From NCBI GenBank assembly GCA_003427395.1, contig BFEA01000172.1:1392454-1421292 (forward strand): a stretch of 28,839 nucleotides of DNA, written 5' to 3'. Numbering within the stretch: position 1 is the stretch's first letter; every line of letters starts with the position of its first letter. The translations under genes and the position numbers were made by a program. Below the pieces are notes generated by a model, which was not told the DNA's origin, did not search any database, and saw only the letters and a program-made list of their open reading frames with translations. This DNA is from Chara braunii. Taxonomy: Eukaryota; Streptophyta; Charophyceae; Charales; Characeae. Positions 11,297 through 21,081 of this stretch are shown one piece after another.

Positions 11297-11358
<62 letters not shown>
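11183..11358. repeat. Two TA microsatellites with a ~70-bp spacer
   Basis: (TA)n at 11183-11219 and at 11292-11358, the second beginning with a tgtg interruption. Tyr/Ile frames across them are artefacts. Confidence 0.9.
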
Positions 11359-11359
<1 letters not shown>

Positions 11360-11499
11360 GTACGTATACGTATCTATGTACAAGGCCATACTCTGGTCTA
11401 GGTTTAACAAACTATGGTCTAGGTTTTACTAGGATTTTGAGTGAATGGGAAATTATTAAGAATGTTAGATTGACGATTACACAAGGAGAGGGACCTACT

Positions 11500-12365
11500 C
11501 TGCATTAAAATCTTGTAAGTTCCCCACGTGGTTCAACAAGGATTGCAGAATCATTACAGATAACTTAAACGTGGAAGACTATCCAGAAAGTCGACCTGAT
11601 CGAATAGTCGGTCCGAGGGACTAGCTCTTCAGTGCACGATATACGGATCAGTCTTAAGGCGTTCTACCGCGCATATGCCTATGCTACGACGATCGAGAAA
11701 ACGCCCTCGGCTGACTTACCTCTACGACTGCAAGTAAAAACTTTCGCATGTGAGTCAGTACCTCAGCAGTGGTACGCCCACCTAAGGGATGGTGATAGCT
11801 CCCGTAGGTGGAGATAAGTTGTACCTCGTGGGATCTCTGACCTGTCATGGGGATTTGGGAGAGGTATAGCACGTGCGCACGGTCGGAGTGGTATTTTGCT
11901 AAGGTGACTTAAGACTCCTGCGTGATGCGACCGTGACGTCCGACATGAGAATTACTTTACGTCTGGGTGTGGGACCGCCGCGCGACAGCGCAATTGACGA
12001 GTGAAACTTGATTTTATGTTTGTAAAGTGTATCACGTAGTTAGATGAACCGTCCTAGTCAACTGACGCAGAGCCGACCTCACGTAGCCTCTATGCTACAA
12101 TGAACAAGAAACGCCTTCCGCAGGGTCACCTCTGCGATTGCACCCGAAAAACTTTCACAAGTCGTTCGCCTGTCCAAGGATGATGATAACCCTCGGCCAA
12201 AGGTAAGTTGTCCCTCATGTGACCTTTATTTTGTCGTAAGAGTTCGTGAGAGGTACAACTGATGCACTCGACCGAAGCAGTAAAAACTTCCCTGTGAAAA
12301 AGTTATGCAAAATTCTGTATGACACGACCGAGAGGGTCCCCTTTCGAGATTGATGCGCTCGATAG
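11500..12365 (+). mobile_element. LTR-like block with internal diverged duplication
   Basis: The block lies directly upstream of a primer-binding-site-like sequence, where a 5' LTR would be. Segments around 11679-11880 and 12090-12270 are related: ctatgctac, an acgcc...cacctctacgactgca-type block, aaaaactttcrca, then taagttgt.cctcrtg, repeated with a 390-411-bp offset. No terminal TG...CA pair or second LTR was found, so the assignment rests on the primer site. Confidence 0.3.
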
Positions 12366-12366
12366 G

Positions 12367-12385
12367 TGGCACCGTTGTCGGGGAT
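12367..12385 (+). mobile_element. Primer-binding site, tRNA-Asp type
   Basis: TGGCACCGTTGTCGGGGAT matches 17 of 19 bases of the site TGGCGCCGTTGCCGGGGAT used by many plant Ty3/gypsy elements, which is complementary to the 3' end of tRNA-Asp. Both differences are transitions (G to A, C to T), as expected from methylation decay. No gag-pol follows, so a non-autonomous or badly decayed element is likely. Confidence 0.5.
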
Positions 12386-14059
12386 TTCTATAATGCAAAC
12401 AATAAGGAATACCTTATTTATGGAAATAAAGTTTTTAATTAAACAAAAAAAAATTAAAAGTGGAATATCATTTTATGAAATAAAAATAATATTAAATTTT
12501 ATAGTGTGGTTTTATTATGAAAATTATTATTTAATTATATTAAATATTCATGTTGTAGTATACCGAGTTTATACGAATAAAATGAACCAGCCTTAGTGAC
12601 AAGTAAAAGGGAGATAAGGAAACAAGTATTTTCTTTTTGGTTTCGTTTATTATAGGTTGCAAACCAATGTATCAACGATTGCATGTTCTTTGTTATTATT
12701 ACAAAAATAATTAAAAAATAAAAAAAAAATCAATTTAACGTTATAAGTTTATAGTAGATAGTCTTTCAAAGAAAGATAAACAAAAACGAGTTACTATGCA
12801 GTAACAATAGTAGTAGTATTTCAAAGGCATACTTCAAAGTAAGATATTATGCACAAAAAATTTTATAACAACAACAATAAACAAAAAAAAGTTACGAGTT
12901 TAAGTTTATGGTAGGGTGTTTTTCACCATCCTCCGCCTTTTTTTTTTTCAATGCCCCCCTCATTTCTTAAATTGTGTATGTTGTTGATCTATAATCACAA
13001 ATCAACTTTCACTGTAGCAACCCTCATGGTCGTTTATGCCTTCCTTTCATAAAAATTGATGTCCTTACCACTAGGCTTTCTCAGTGAGATAAATTGAAAT
13101 CGAACGTTGCTCACTCCCTTCGGCTCAACATATGTAAAATATGTGTTTACTTTGGTTGAGACAACTTTGTTGTTGCCATCTCATATAATTGTTTCAACTA
13201 CATTTTTATCCACAACTTTTACATGGAAATGTATGTGTCAGCTAAGGCCACACGATTTTATTTTGTCCCATAATGAATTTGTCATATCAATGAGTGGAAA
13301 CATACTGCAAAGTAATAATGATAACATTATCTAACTACACCCAGATCTGTTGAAGCAATGGAGTTTAGGTCATTGTGAGACAAATACCTATCAATACAAC
13401 ACTGAAATAACTCAATAAATAAATAACAATTCCACAAACATTTAAACTTGATTTTTTAATACTAAATTTGATTGTAATTAAAATTAGATAAATCAAATCA
13501 AGTTTTTTTGAAAGTATATATTACATTTGCCTAATCAGGAGTCTACTTAGCCTAAACAATTAAATTGGGGGTGTGGCGTAAATAAAAAGTTAATTGTACC
13601 ATAATTAATGCATGAACTAAATAAAAAAAATGAATGAAATAAGCTAATTAATAACAACGTGAATTATCTTTGTAAATACATATCTTCATGTGATTAACTA
13701 AGGACACAAACCTTCAAACAGAATCCCTATATAAATGAGCATGTGAGTATATACCATTTTACTGCATCATTTGCGGTTTCAATCCACCCAAATGCAATTG
13801 CTGTAAAATATAAATTCATTTTATTATTTGATTGTGTAATTAATAGATATTTTACGTTGGGACTTATGTTTTATATGCTATCATTAATGATGGCAAAATT
13901 AAAAATATGCATATATTACATTCATGAAGCAAGTGATCCAATATTAAATCACCACTTCTTCCTAAAATTTTAACAGTTAACAAACCACGATAATGATGAA
14001 CAAACGCGCTATTTGGGAAGAACCGAAATTTATCCCACTAAAAACGCTTTGACTCCATG
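12386..14059. other. AT-rich region without genes
   Basis: Strongly AT-rich. Frames at 12366-12596, 13107-13334 and 13743-13973 are short, rich in AT-coded residues and unrecognised. It could be the non-coding interior of a decayed retroelement after the primer site. Confidence 0.4.
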
Positions 14060-14510
14060 TTTTCCTACGACCGATACATGAGTCAAGTACTGGTGGTTTA
14101 AACCACCAGTACCTTTTTCCTCTTGAAAATAAAATACGCGTTGGTATATCCGGGAGCAAGCATGGTTCGATACTACCGGATCGAAATGGTTGGTAGTGCC
14201 AACCAAAATAAAACTCGCGGCGATATTAAAAACCTCGGGGGACCAGTAGCGCCGTTTCAGAAGGGGTACCGGTAACATAGAGTGGAAAACCGGGTGAATG
14301 ACAAAAGTCGAATTTACATCAAAAATTGGAAATGCGCCGAATCGACGCGAATATTATTTAATGGCCAAAATAATTTTATTTTTTTTTCTGATATTTTTCC
14401 TTGAAAGCTCATAACCTAATCTTTGGACCCAAAAGTTTTCAGAATTTTTGAAGAATTATTATGAACACGAAAAATTGTCAAAGTGGCGGCTTTCAAATGG
14501 ACGGATTGGA
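14060..14510 (+). repeat. Dispersed palindrome-containing repeat, copy 2
   Basis: It contains a perfect 26-bp palindrome (14087-14112, GTACTGGTGGTTT and its complement), TACCGGTAAC at 14267-14276 (inverted relative to copy 1) and ATTATTATGA at 14455 followed by GAAAAATTG. The mix of inverted and direct landmarks relative to copy 1 suggests rearrangement within the family. Open frames here are shadows. Confidence 0.5.
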
Positions 14511-14514
14511 CAAG

Positions 14515-15495
14515 CTGATGACGAACAGTCGTTGCCCCTCCTCATAGGACCGAGGATTTTCGACTGTCGGGGGAAGTGATGTTTTAAACGGTTGATGTCC
14601 CTGCGTCAATAGTTGCACTTGTTGCTGCCGATGTAACAAAAATACATCATCCCCCCTCCCCTCACATCGTAACTTTCAAATCTCTTTCTCTCATCATACA
14701 TAAACCAGGACCCCTTAAGGTTGCGTTCCCCACGCCCTCGCGGTAGATAATATAGTCTGACAACTATACAAACACTGTGCACATTTTTGTATAGTGGAGA
14801 GTAATTGAGCAAAACTCGCGGACTGTTAATAATATAAATGTTCAATCAATAAAACACTATAAACGGGGATGCCCAATATTATATCACACTTCAAACGAGG
14901 ATTGTTATGATATCCATATTTTGTTAGCTCAACAAACTCCAAATAAGGTACTTTCCATGACTGAAGAGGACTACTATGGGCCTCGTTCGACACCACAAAA
15001 AAAAAGTTGAATTTATAAAAAACATCGTTCCATAACTCCCTAGTGACGATGATTGTGAAGTCCGCGATATTTCCATATCGCGGACGTGTAGGGTCTGCCC
15101 TAATTTCTTTAGTGCGTCCCAGCCAAAACGACGAAAATCTCAAGGGAGCCTTAGGAGGTCACGAGAGAAGTTAGAGCTGGACCAAAAAAAATGCATAAAA
15201 CATGGATTTCCCCCCCCCCCCCCCAACAATTTTCCACCAACCACAACTATTTCGGACATGTTGAATTACAACGGTTTCTGATACCATGTGGTTGGCACAT
15301 GAGTCTTTAGGGCGTTCATCTCAAGGGTTTCATCTAGGGGCTGTGGAACGGAAAAACGGGCTAGGGGAAATTAATCACTTTTTGCAAGTTAGGGCGCCAT
15401 TGAAAAACTGCAAATCACTAGTGGTGTCGAACCAGACCCTTTGTTGTAAAAAAATAACAGGCTGAAAAGGTGAAAAAACAAACCTGTTTTTTTTT
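14515..15495. other. Intergenic stretch with a primer-site-like motif on minus
   Basis: Apart from the hairpin at 15060, the minus strand has TGGTATCAGAAACCG at 15272-15286. Its first ten bases match the initiator-tRNA-Met primer site of plant retroelements, and its surroundings resemble 5973-6000. A C-run lies at 15210-15224. No gene is supported. Confidence 0.35.
15060..15085 (+). repeat. Perfect 11-bp hairpin
   Basis: GTCCGCGATAT, loop TTCC, then ATATCGCGGAC: a perfect 11-bp stem with a 4-nt loop. The surrounding DNA is AT-rich, so the CG-containing stem stands out. No role is visible. Confidence 0.7.
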
Positions 15496-15499
15496 ATGT

Positions 15500-16245
15500 T
15501 CGCAGCCCGTCAGGGGTGCGTTTCCTCCCCCTGAGATATTCCCCCCCGAGACATTTTCGTTGTCCTTCATTAAACTAGTCGTTCATTTGGGATCGTTTGG
15601 TCGTTGGAAGGTTGGAAAAATGCAGGCAGGTGAGGGCACGACACTTTGAGGCGTGGTGGCAGTTTCTTTGAAAAAAGTGAGATTGGTAGCTGCCCATTGG
15701 ACCTCGTGCTGGATTTTGGTTGAAACGGTGGCAAAGCAGTGGCAGGGTGGATCTTTGGGGGGGGGTGACCGTTTCTTTGAAAAATGTGGGATCGGTAGCT
15801 GCTCGTGGGACAACGCGCTGGGTTTTGGTCGAAATGGTGGCAAAGCAGCGGCAGGGTGGAAAAGTGGAAAAGTTTGCAGCCCGTCAGGGGTGCGTTTGCC
15901 CCCCGAGACAGTTCTCCCCCCGATACATTTTCGTCGTCCTTCGTTATACCGGTTGTTGATTCGGGCTCGTTTGGTCGTTGAAAATGCAGGCAGGTGCAAG
16001 CACGACACTTTGGGGGGCAGTGGCAGTTTCTTTGAAAAATGCGGAACCGGTAGCTGCCCGTGGGACCGTGCACTGGGTTTTGGTCCAAACGGTGGCAAAG
16101 CAGCGACAAGGTGGAACTTTTGGGGGTGGTGGCAGTTTCTTTGAAAAATGTGGGACCGGTAGCTGCCCATGGGACCGCGCGCTAGGTTTCGGTCAAAACG
16201 GTGGCAAAGCAGCGGCAGGGTGGAAAAGTGGAAAAGTCTGAATCG
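15500..16245 (+). repeat. 374-bp tandem duplication of ~110-bp units
   Basis: gcagcccgtcaggggtgcg occurs at 15502 and 15876. Each copy holds a spacer and two ~110-bp units (from about 15656, 15766, 16019 and 16128) of the form gtttctttgaaaaatg, gtagctgcccgtggga, gctgggttttggtc, ggtggcaaagcag. The array ends near 16245. The 179- and 367-residue minus frames run through the units in alternating frames, because 110 is not a multiple of three, so they are not genes. Confidence 0.75.
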
Positions 16246-16405
16246 GAAAGGGCGCGACCTTGGCCATAGGTTGAAAGAACACACCTGCATTGCATTTACA
16301 AGTGCAAACAAATGTGTCTGAACGTGGACGTATTCAACGCTCCACACATTCAGCGCCCGATTGAGTGAGTCACATGTGCCTATTTTGCTCGTTGTCTGCG
16401 TGCCA

Positions 16406-16407
<2 letters not shown>

Positions 16408-16474
<67 letters not shown>

Positions 16475-16685
16475 NNNNNNNNNNNNNNNNNNNNNNNNNN
16501 NNNNNNNNNNNNNNNNNNNNNNNNNNNNNNNNNNNNNNNNNNNNNNNNNNNNNNNNNNNNNNNNNNNNNNNNNNNNNNNNNNNNNNNNNNNNNNNNNNNN
16601 NNNNNNNNNNNNNNNNNNNACAGAGGAAGCACTCTCTCTCTCTCTCTCTCACTCACACACACACACACATACACACACACACACA
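16408..16685. repeat. CT/CA microsatellite split by a 145-base assembly gap
   Basis: (CT)n then (CA)n run up to 16474. N fills 16475-16619. The far side resumes acagaggaagc, then (CT)n and (CA)n again to 16685. The CT-CA order repeats on both sides, so a duplicated or collapsed repeat is likely. Confidence 0.9.
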
Positions 16686-16689
16686 AAGA

Positions 16690-17655
16690 GTTGCAGGCGA
16701 CCGATCATGCCTTCGCCCTAAAACAAACCTAACAAAACTCGGGCCGGACCTTACATACGACTATGAATATGCCCCGCCTGCGTGCTCTAACTGCACCATA
16801 CCATGCCGCGGTACAGCACATCAGTTCCACAACAGGCCCGCCGCGTTCTGTCCTCGCTCCCTCCAGGCTGCGCGGTGCGGTACACAGTCATTTCTTGCTC
16901 CACACTCCCTGCTCCCACCCCACCCCCACACCGCCGGCCAATCAAAAGTTCCGGAATCAAAGGCGGAACCTTCCACCATTCAGGCAGGCTGACACGGCGG
17001 TCGTCCGATTCAGCCATAAAGAACGCTTGAAATTCGTCGCCCTATGCCACCACCAACACAACAACATCTGTAGTGCCTCTGGGTCGAGGTCCCACGCCGG
17101 GTTTGCCCAATTGAACATGAGGCCGCCCATGGCCCGTTGTTTCCCCGCTTTTTCCCCAAGGTCTCAAATAGGTGGCGTATCCGTTGTTTCCCCGCTTTTT
17201 CCCTCGTTCGCTCGTCGATTCCCATTGGTCTCATATAGGTGGCGTATCCGCCCACTAGCCGCTTTCACACTCACCAATGATCCCGCTCGCTCTCGCGTCT
17301 CCTCGGCTGTATCATGACGCAATCTATTTGAAATGCACCCGCCATTTTTGACTTCTGGGTGGTTTCCGTATGGTTTGTAGTGGGCGAGGTCCCAGTGGTA
17401 AAGGGGGATGACGCGTGGAACTTGGACGTCTTTGAGGAGAGGTCCAGGAATTCGCAACTGATCGGCTCTTCTGCATCTGTAGTCCCAACACGTCCGGATT
17501 CGGGCGCTTAGTTCAATCGTCTCTGCTACCGGTAGTGGGACCTGGCCAGGGAGTAGAGTAGCGGGAGAGAGCGCAAGAACCGAGCAAGTTACATCCAAGG
17601 CCAGAAATGAAGACCAGGCGCGTTTAAAAAATGAAAAAAAAAAAGAAGACCAGTG
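16690..17655. other. GC-rich region, no gene assigned
   Basis: A short duplication is visible: ttgtttccccgctttttccc followed by ggtctca.ataggtggcgtatccg occurs twice between 17138 and 17250. A 184-residue plus frame (16763-17317) and minus frames over the same DNA have no recognisable domain and are attributed to GC content. GGTCCCAC at 17088 and GTGGGACC at 17535 match TCP-type sites. Confidence 0.4.
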
Positions 17656-17744
17656 TCAAGGTCCCACTTGCACGCATTACGAGATTCTGACCGTTGATCT
17701 TTGCGATCTACGGTCAATATCTCTTAATTCGTGTAAGTGGGACC
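17088..17744. promoter_or_regulatory. Cluster of four TCP-type motifs
   Basis: GGTCCCAC at 17088 and 17660 and GTGGGACC at 17535 and 17737 fit the GGNCCCAC consensus bound by plant TCP transcription factors. Two sit in the arms of the 17659 foldback, and the pair at 17535 and 17737 heads a diverged direct repeat that also shares agaaatgaagacc (17603, 17776). Repeat copying, not regulation, may therefore explain the cluster. Confidence 0.3.
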
Positions 17745-17745
17745 T
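17659..17745 (+). repeat. Foldback element, 41-bp arms, 5-nt loop
   Basis: 17659-17699 and the reverse complement of 17705-17745 are both 41 nt and agree at 35 positions, with no gap; the loop is TTTGC. Scattered single mismatches in an ungapped stem resemble a microRNA precursor or a tiny foldback transposon. Each arm carries a TCP-type site (GGTCCCAC at 17660, GTGGGACC at 17737). It sits in GC-rich DNA with no confirmed gene. Confidence 0.8.
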
Positions 17746-17788
17746 AGCCCCAGGCGCGCGTACAGCAGGTAGGGGAGAAATGAAGACC

Positions 17789-18540
17789 GTTCTTCGGAGA
17801 ACGCGCGCGAAAGATTTCCTTCTTCTTCCCGCGCTCTTATGTGTGCTCGAGCGCGGCTTAACCACCGAATTTGGCGCCCAGCCGCTTGCTTCCCGCTGCC
17901 GCGATCATTTGATCTGAACGACCCCGCGCTTTTCCACGATTGCGGATCTCTGTGCGAATCGTAGAATGGCATTTGTGAGCATCAGGGAGTCCGCCGTGAG
18001 ACTGCTGGATGGAAGGTTAAGCTGACGACAAAATTGATTGATGTAGGCGGGTGGAATGGAAAATCCCGGGCAGCGCGATCCGGACTGGGAGCGGCGGATT
18101 GTGAGCGGCAGTGATTTGGCTCTGGCCAATCGAGTGGAGAGGGGAGCAGGAGGAGGACGGGGGGAGGAGTTGGCGCCCGCAGGGTTAGGATTGTCGGACG
18201 TTGCGGTGTTCGGCGTCTATTATCTCCTTCGTCTCTTTGATCTTGTCCGCCATAGCCAGCTATCGTCTTCATTGCCTTCGGTCGTCGCCGTAATAGCTGT
18301 GGCTATCTGTGGCACAGTGGCTGTCTCTGTCGCCTTCGCAGCCATAGCTGCCCTCGCCATAGCCGTGGTCGCCATCGCCATCGCCGTCGTTGTTGTTGCC
18401 ATTGCCGCGTCCGCCATAGCCATGAGCTCCGCAGCTCAACAAAGACGTCAACGTCGATGGATCGAGTGCTGGTGGTGACATCCCGAACACGCAGAAGACC
18501 ACAACTCAGACCGCAGCGGAAGTGATTTCACGCCATTCTA
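17789..18540. other. GC-rich region with a degenerate GCCATC hexamer repeat
   Basis: From about 18300 to 18425 a gccatcgccatagcc-type repeat gives an Ala/Val/Ile frame on plus, and Met-Ala or Gly/Asp/Asn-rich frames on minus. The Gly-rich minus frame (18269-18502) resembles a plant glycine-rich protein only in composition. I do not call a gene. Confidence 0.4.
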
Positions 18541-18611
18541 GTGTCAGTACATGCCTCTCCCGCTGAACTCTCTTCTGGTCCGCAAGCTCTTGCACTTGGC
18601 TTTACCTTCTG

Positions 18612-18700
18612 CGTCTGTCTCTCTTTCTTTCTCTTTCTTTCCTTCTTTCTCTTTCTTTCTTTCTTTCTTTCTTTCTATCTTTCTTTCTTTCTTTCTTTGT
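18612..18700 (+). repeat. CTTT microsatellite
   Basis: ctttctttcttt repeats with few interruptions, followed by a short gtgtgtgt run. Confidence 0.9.
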
Positions 18701-18805
18701 GTGTGTGTCTTCCTGCCTGCCCATGGCGAGCTGCGTCGCCAGCCGCATCACTATTCACCCTGGGTGAGTTTTGGGGTAGCTCACACGTACGCACACGACG
18801 CGGTG

Positions 18806-18900
18806 AGTCCTTATCCATGAGTCAAATGCATCCTGGGCAAACTGTCGGGGCTCCACCTCTTGATGAGTCGGTGGAAGTCCGACGAAACAGTCTGGCTTAG
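18806..18900 (+). ncRNA. Hammerhead ribozyme-like motif, type III layout (core C3 to T)
   Basis: In order: stem III 5' strand ACTGT (18841-18845); cleavage-site C at 18846; stem I GGGG (18847-18850) pairing with CCTC (18856-18859); core TTGATGA (18860-18866); stem II GTCGG (18867-18871), loop TGGAAGT, CCGAC (18879-18883); core GAAA (18884-18887); stem III 3' strand ACAGT (18887-18891). All three stems and both core boxes fit the hammerhead fold, but the first core base, normally C3, is T, which should weaken or abolish cleavage. The 41 bases 18806-18846 match 23034-23074 with one difference, so both belong to one repeat family. A CACTCA-rich microsatellite follows. Confidence 0.55.
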
Positions 18901-18943
18901 TCTTGCTTTTTCTCCGAGTTGTATATAGCGAACATGACAACAC

Positions 18944-19150
18944 ACACGCATACACACCCGCCCAGAACGCACATACGAACACACACGAACACGCGCAGAC
19001 ACTCACACACTCACACACTCACACACTCACACACTCACACACACACACTCACACACTCACACCCACTCACACACTCACACACTCACACACTCACACACTC
19101 ACACACTCGCACACACATACTCTTACACACTCACACACTCACTCACTCAG
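18944..19150 (+). repeat. CACT/CA microsatellite after a hammerhead-like copy
   Basis: Diffuse CA-rich DNA grades into cactcacaca repeats from about 18998. It starts just after gcgaacatgacaac, the right-hand end of the hammerhead-like repeat. Confidence 0.85.
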
Positions 19151-19355
19151 AAGCACACACAGTCATCATAGACACACTGCAATTTGGGGCGATGTTAGTG
19201 AGGGGTTATTGTTGCTAAGCTCTTGTACTTGCTGGAGGTTGGGCTCAGTATCCTGAAGGTTGGACGCTGAGGCTTGAGCTGTGCATGGCGTCGAAACTTT
19301 GGGACGACCGCGCCACGATGGAGGAAGGCGGATTATCTTTGCTTTGTTATTGTGT

Positions 19356-19445
<90 letters not shown>

Positions 19446-19459
19446 NGGGGGGGGGGGGA
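19356..19459 (+). repeat. GT, GA and G-run compound microsatellite
   Basis: (GT)n to 19387, (GA)n to 19445, one N at 19446, then a G-run. The single N probably marks a closed gap of unknown size. Confidence 0.9.
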
Positions 19460-19514
19460 GATGGGGGAGCAGAAATCTCTTTTTGAAAGTCTTGCATTTC
19501 TAAACCTTATGACC

Positions 19515-19584
19515 TTACCAGACCAGAATGCGACAAGTCTCTTAAAGGTTTTTGAAACAATGATGCACTCTGGTCCGGATATCT
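19515..19584 (+). repeat. Dispersed repeat, shared with 28735-28803
   Basis: ttaccagac.agaatgc.a.aag.ctct, then gtttytgaa.caatga, then gtccggatatct occur in the same order at 28735-28803. The copies are diverged but clearly related, and both lie in the plus orientation. The family is unknown. Confidence 0.65.
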
Positions 19585-20165
19585 GATTTCAAAATGATGT
19601 TTCCCATAATGTTATTGTTATTGTCTGTGCTGGAGCCTTCAAACTCTGGATGATGGGTCATACCACAAGGGGGTGATAAGAAGTAGTATCAACCCTTCCT
19701 GTTTTTTTTTTGTTTTTTGTTTTTTTCCCCTTCGAAAAAGAGATCAGGATTGGAGCTCTCGACCTGTCGTAGAGTTCACACCGATAGTCAATGAGAACAG
19801 TAACTGTTATTGTCTTTGTTGTCATTTAAAAATTGTAACTGCCGGTGAGAGTGTTGGCCATAGGCACTGCTGCTACTCGATGGGGGGGGTGGGAAGTAGA
19901 TGGGAGGCGCAGCTACTGGCAAAATGCTCGGTCTTTGTGTTAGCCGGTCCCTCCCACTGGCGGCCCCAGCCTACTCCCTGACCACCGCAGATTAAGGCGG
20001 GGGGCAACATGCATCCGGCTAATTGTGAGAGGTAGCAATGATGCTTGCAGGGGTCCCCTGTATAGGCTTAGGAGTAGCAGTAAGTAGATAGTGAAAGGTG
20101 GAGTTGAGCGAAGAAAATAGCCTACTTACCAAAAAAAAAACAAAAAAAAAAACAAAAAAAAAACA
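19585..20165. other. Intergenic with SINE-like fragments
   Basis: The minus strand near 19741-19770 reads aggtcgagagctccaatcctg followed by a T-run, like a decayed B box with a Pol III stop. A-rich runs with C interruptions lie at 20131-20163. The 102-aa plus frame at 19673 is unsupported. Confidence 0.35.
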
Positions 20166-20190
20166 GACCTGAGTTCGAGTCCAATTAGAA
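20166..20190 (+). repeat. B-box fragment of a SINE
   Basis: agacctGAGTTCGAGTCC matches the Pol III B box. The A box is not present upstream, where A-runs occur, so the element is truncated. Confidence 0.35.
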
Positions 20191-20403
20191 CTAAATGAAG
20201 GAAATTCTGAATTATCTGGGGTCGATCAGTTCGACAATGATGTCTCAAGGTCATCGCCCTTTTTTTTTTTTTTTTAATGAAAAGAAAGAAGCAATTGCCG
20301 GTAACGTACAGATCTATTGCCAGTCAGTGGTTACATATATGTAATCTGCTGGTCCTTGCTATTTTTTAACTGTGGTTGGAGACTAGTCTGCTGGTTTGTT
20401 TGT

Positions 20404-20478
20404 CTTTTATTATCTGCTTCGCACTCAGGTCTGTCTCTCAACAGTTCAGGGTGCACCAACTGAGCTGGGCCAGTTGAT
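20404..20478 (-). repeat. tRNA-like SINE head
   Basis: On minus, CAGCTCAGTTGG (20456-20467) is one base off the A box. agacctgagtgcgaagca, about 25 bases later, is a decayed copy of the B-box segment seen on plus at 20166. The two copies are in opposite orientation 240 bp apart. Confidence 0.45.
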
Positions 20479-21030
20479 CGGTTTCTTTCTCTTTGTTTTG
20501 TTTTTTTTTGTTTCGGTTTTCTGAGCTTCTGTCCATCCTTTTTTGATTTTTTTTTTGGTTTGAGTTGGTTATTGAGTTCATCTATGTCTCGTATGATGAC
20601 ATTTATTTATATTACATCTGAATTTGATACAAGAAGAGGAACCGATCCTTTTCAGCATGATTTAATATAATATACAAACTGCCAAAACCCTGCTATTGTG
20701 CTCGCAGTCCATGATGTATCTATCTTGCATTGATGAAGCTGCTTCCACATTCTCATTCGGTGGGTGGCTGGGTTGAACTATAACTGCCCATCAAATGAGA
20801 ATATGAGAATTGAGGAGCAACCCGTACGTGTGGAGTTGCTTCTCTGTATGTGAGTTTTATGGGCTATAATGAACAGATTTCATCTCCTAGCGATTGGCAG
20901 CGGCAAACACTCAAGTCGAGTGCCATTGATGGATCGTGCTGCTTTAGGCCCTCCTGAACAGCTTTGGGAAGAGGTTGCTATCTCCTCCCTCCCCTCAATA
21001 GAACTGAAAATTCAAAATTATCAAGCTTAG
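20479..21030. other. Intergenic, nothing recognised
   Basis: T-rich runs at 20495-20560, then mixed sequence without a supported gene. Confidence 0.45.
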
Positions 21031-21081
21031 GTCAAGTGGCTTGACCTCAGCTTTTGCCGATTTTCAGCTTTTGGAAGAGGG

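Noticed and set aside
15583-16686. 367-residue minus-strand open frame (and the nested 179-residue frame)
   Set aside because: It runs through the N gap and the ~110-bp tandem units; the repeats are read in different frames in successive units, and no domain is seen.
16763-17317. 184-residue plus frame
   Set aside because: GC-rich region with open frames on both strands, an internal direct repeat, no domain and no splice support.
18056-18478. 140-residue plus frame with an Ala/Val/Ile-rich tail resembling a membrane protein
   Set aside because: The tail is a GCCATC hexamer repeat, and the other frames of the same DNA are also open.
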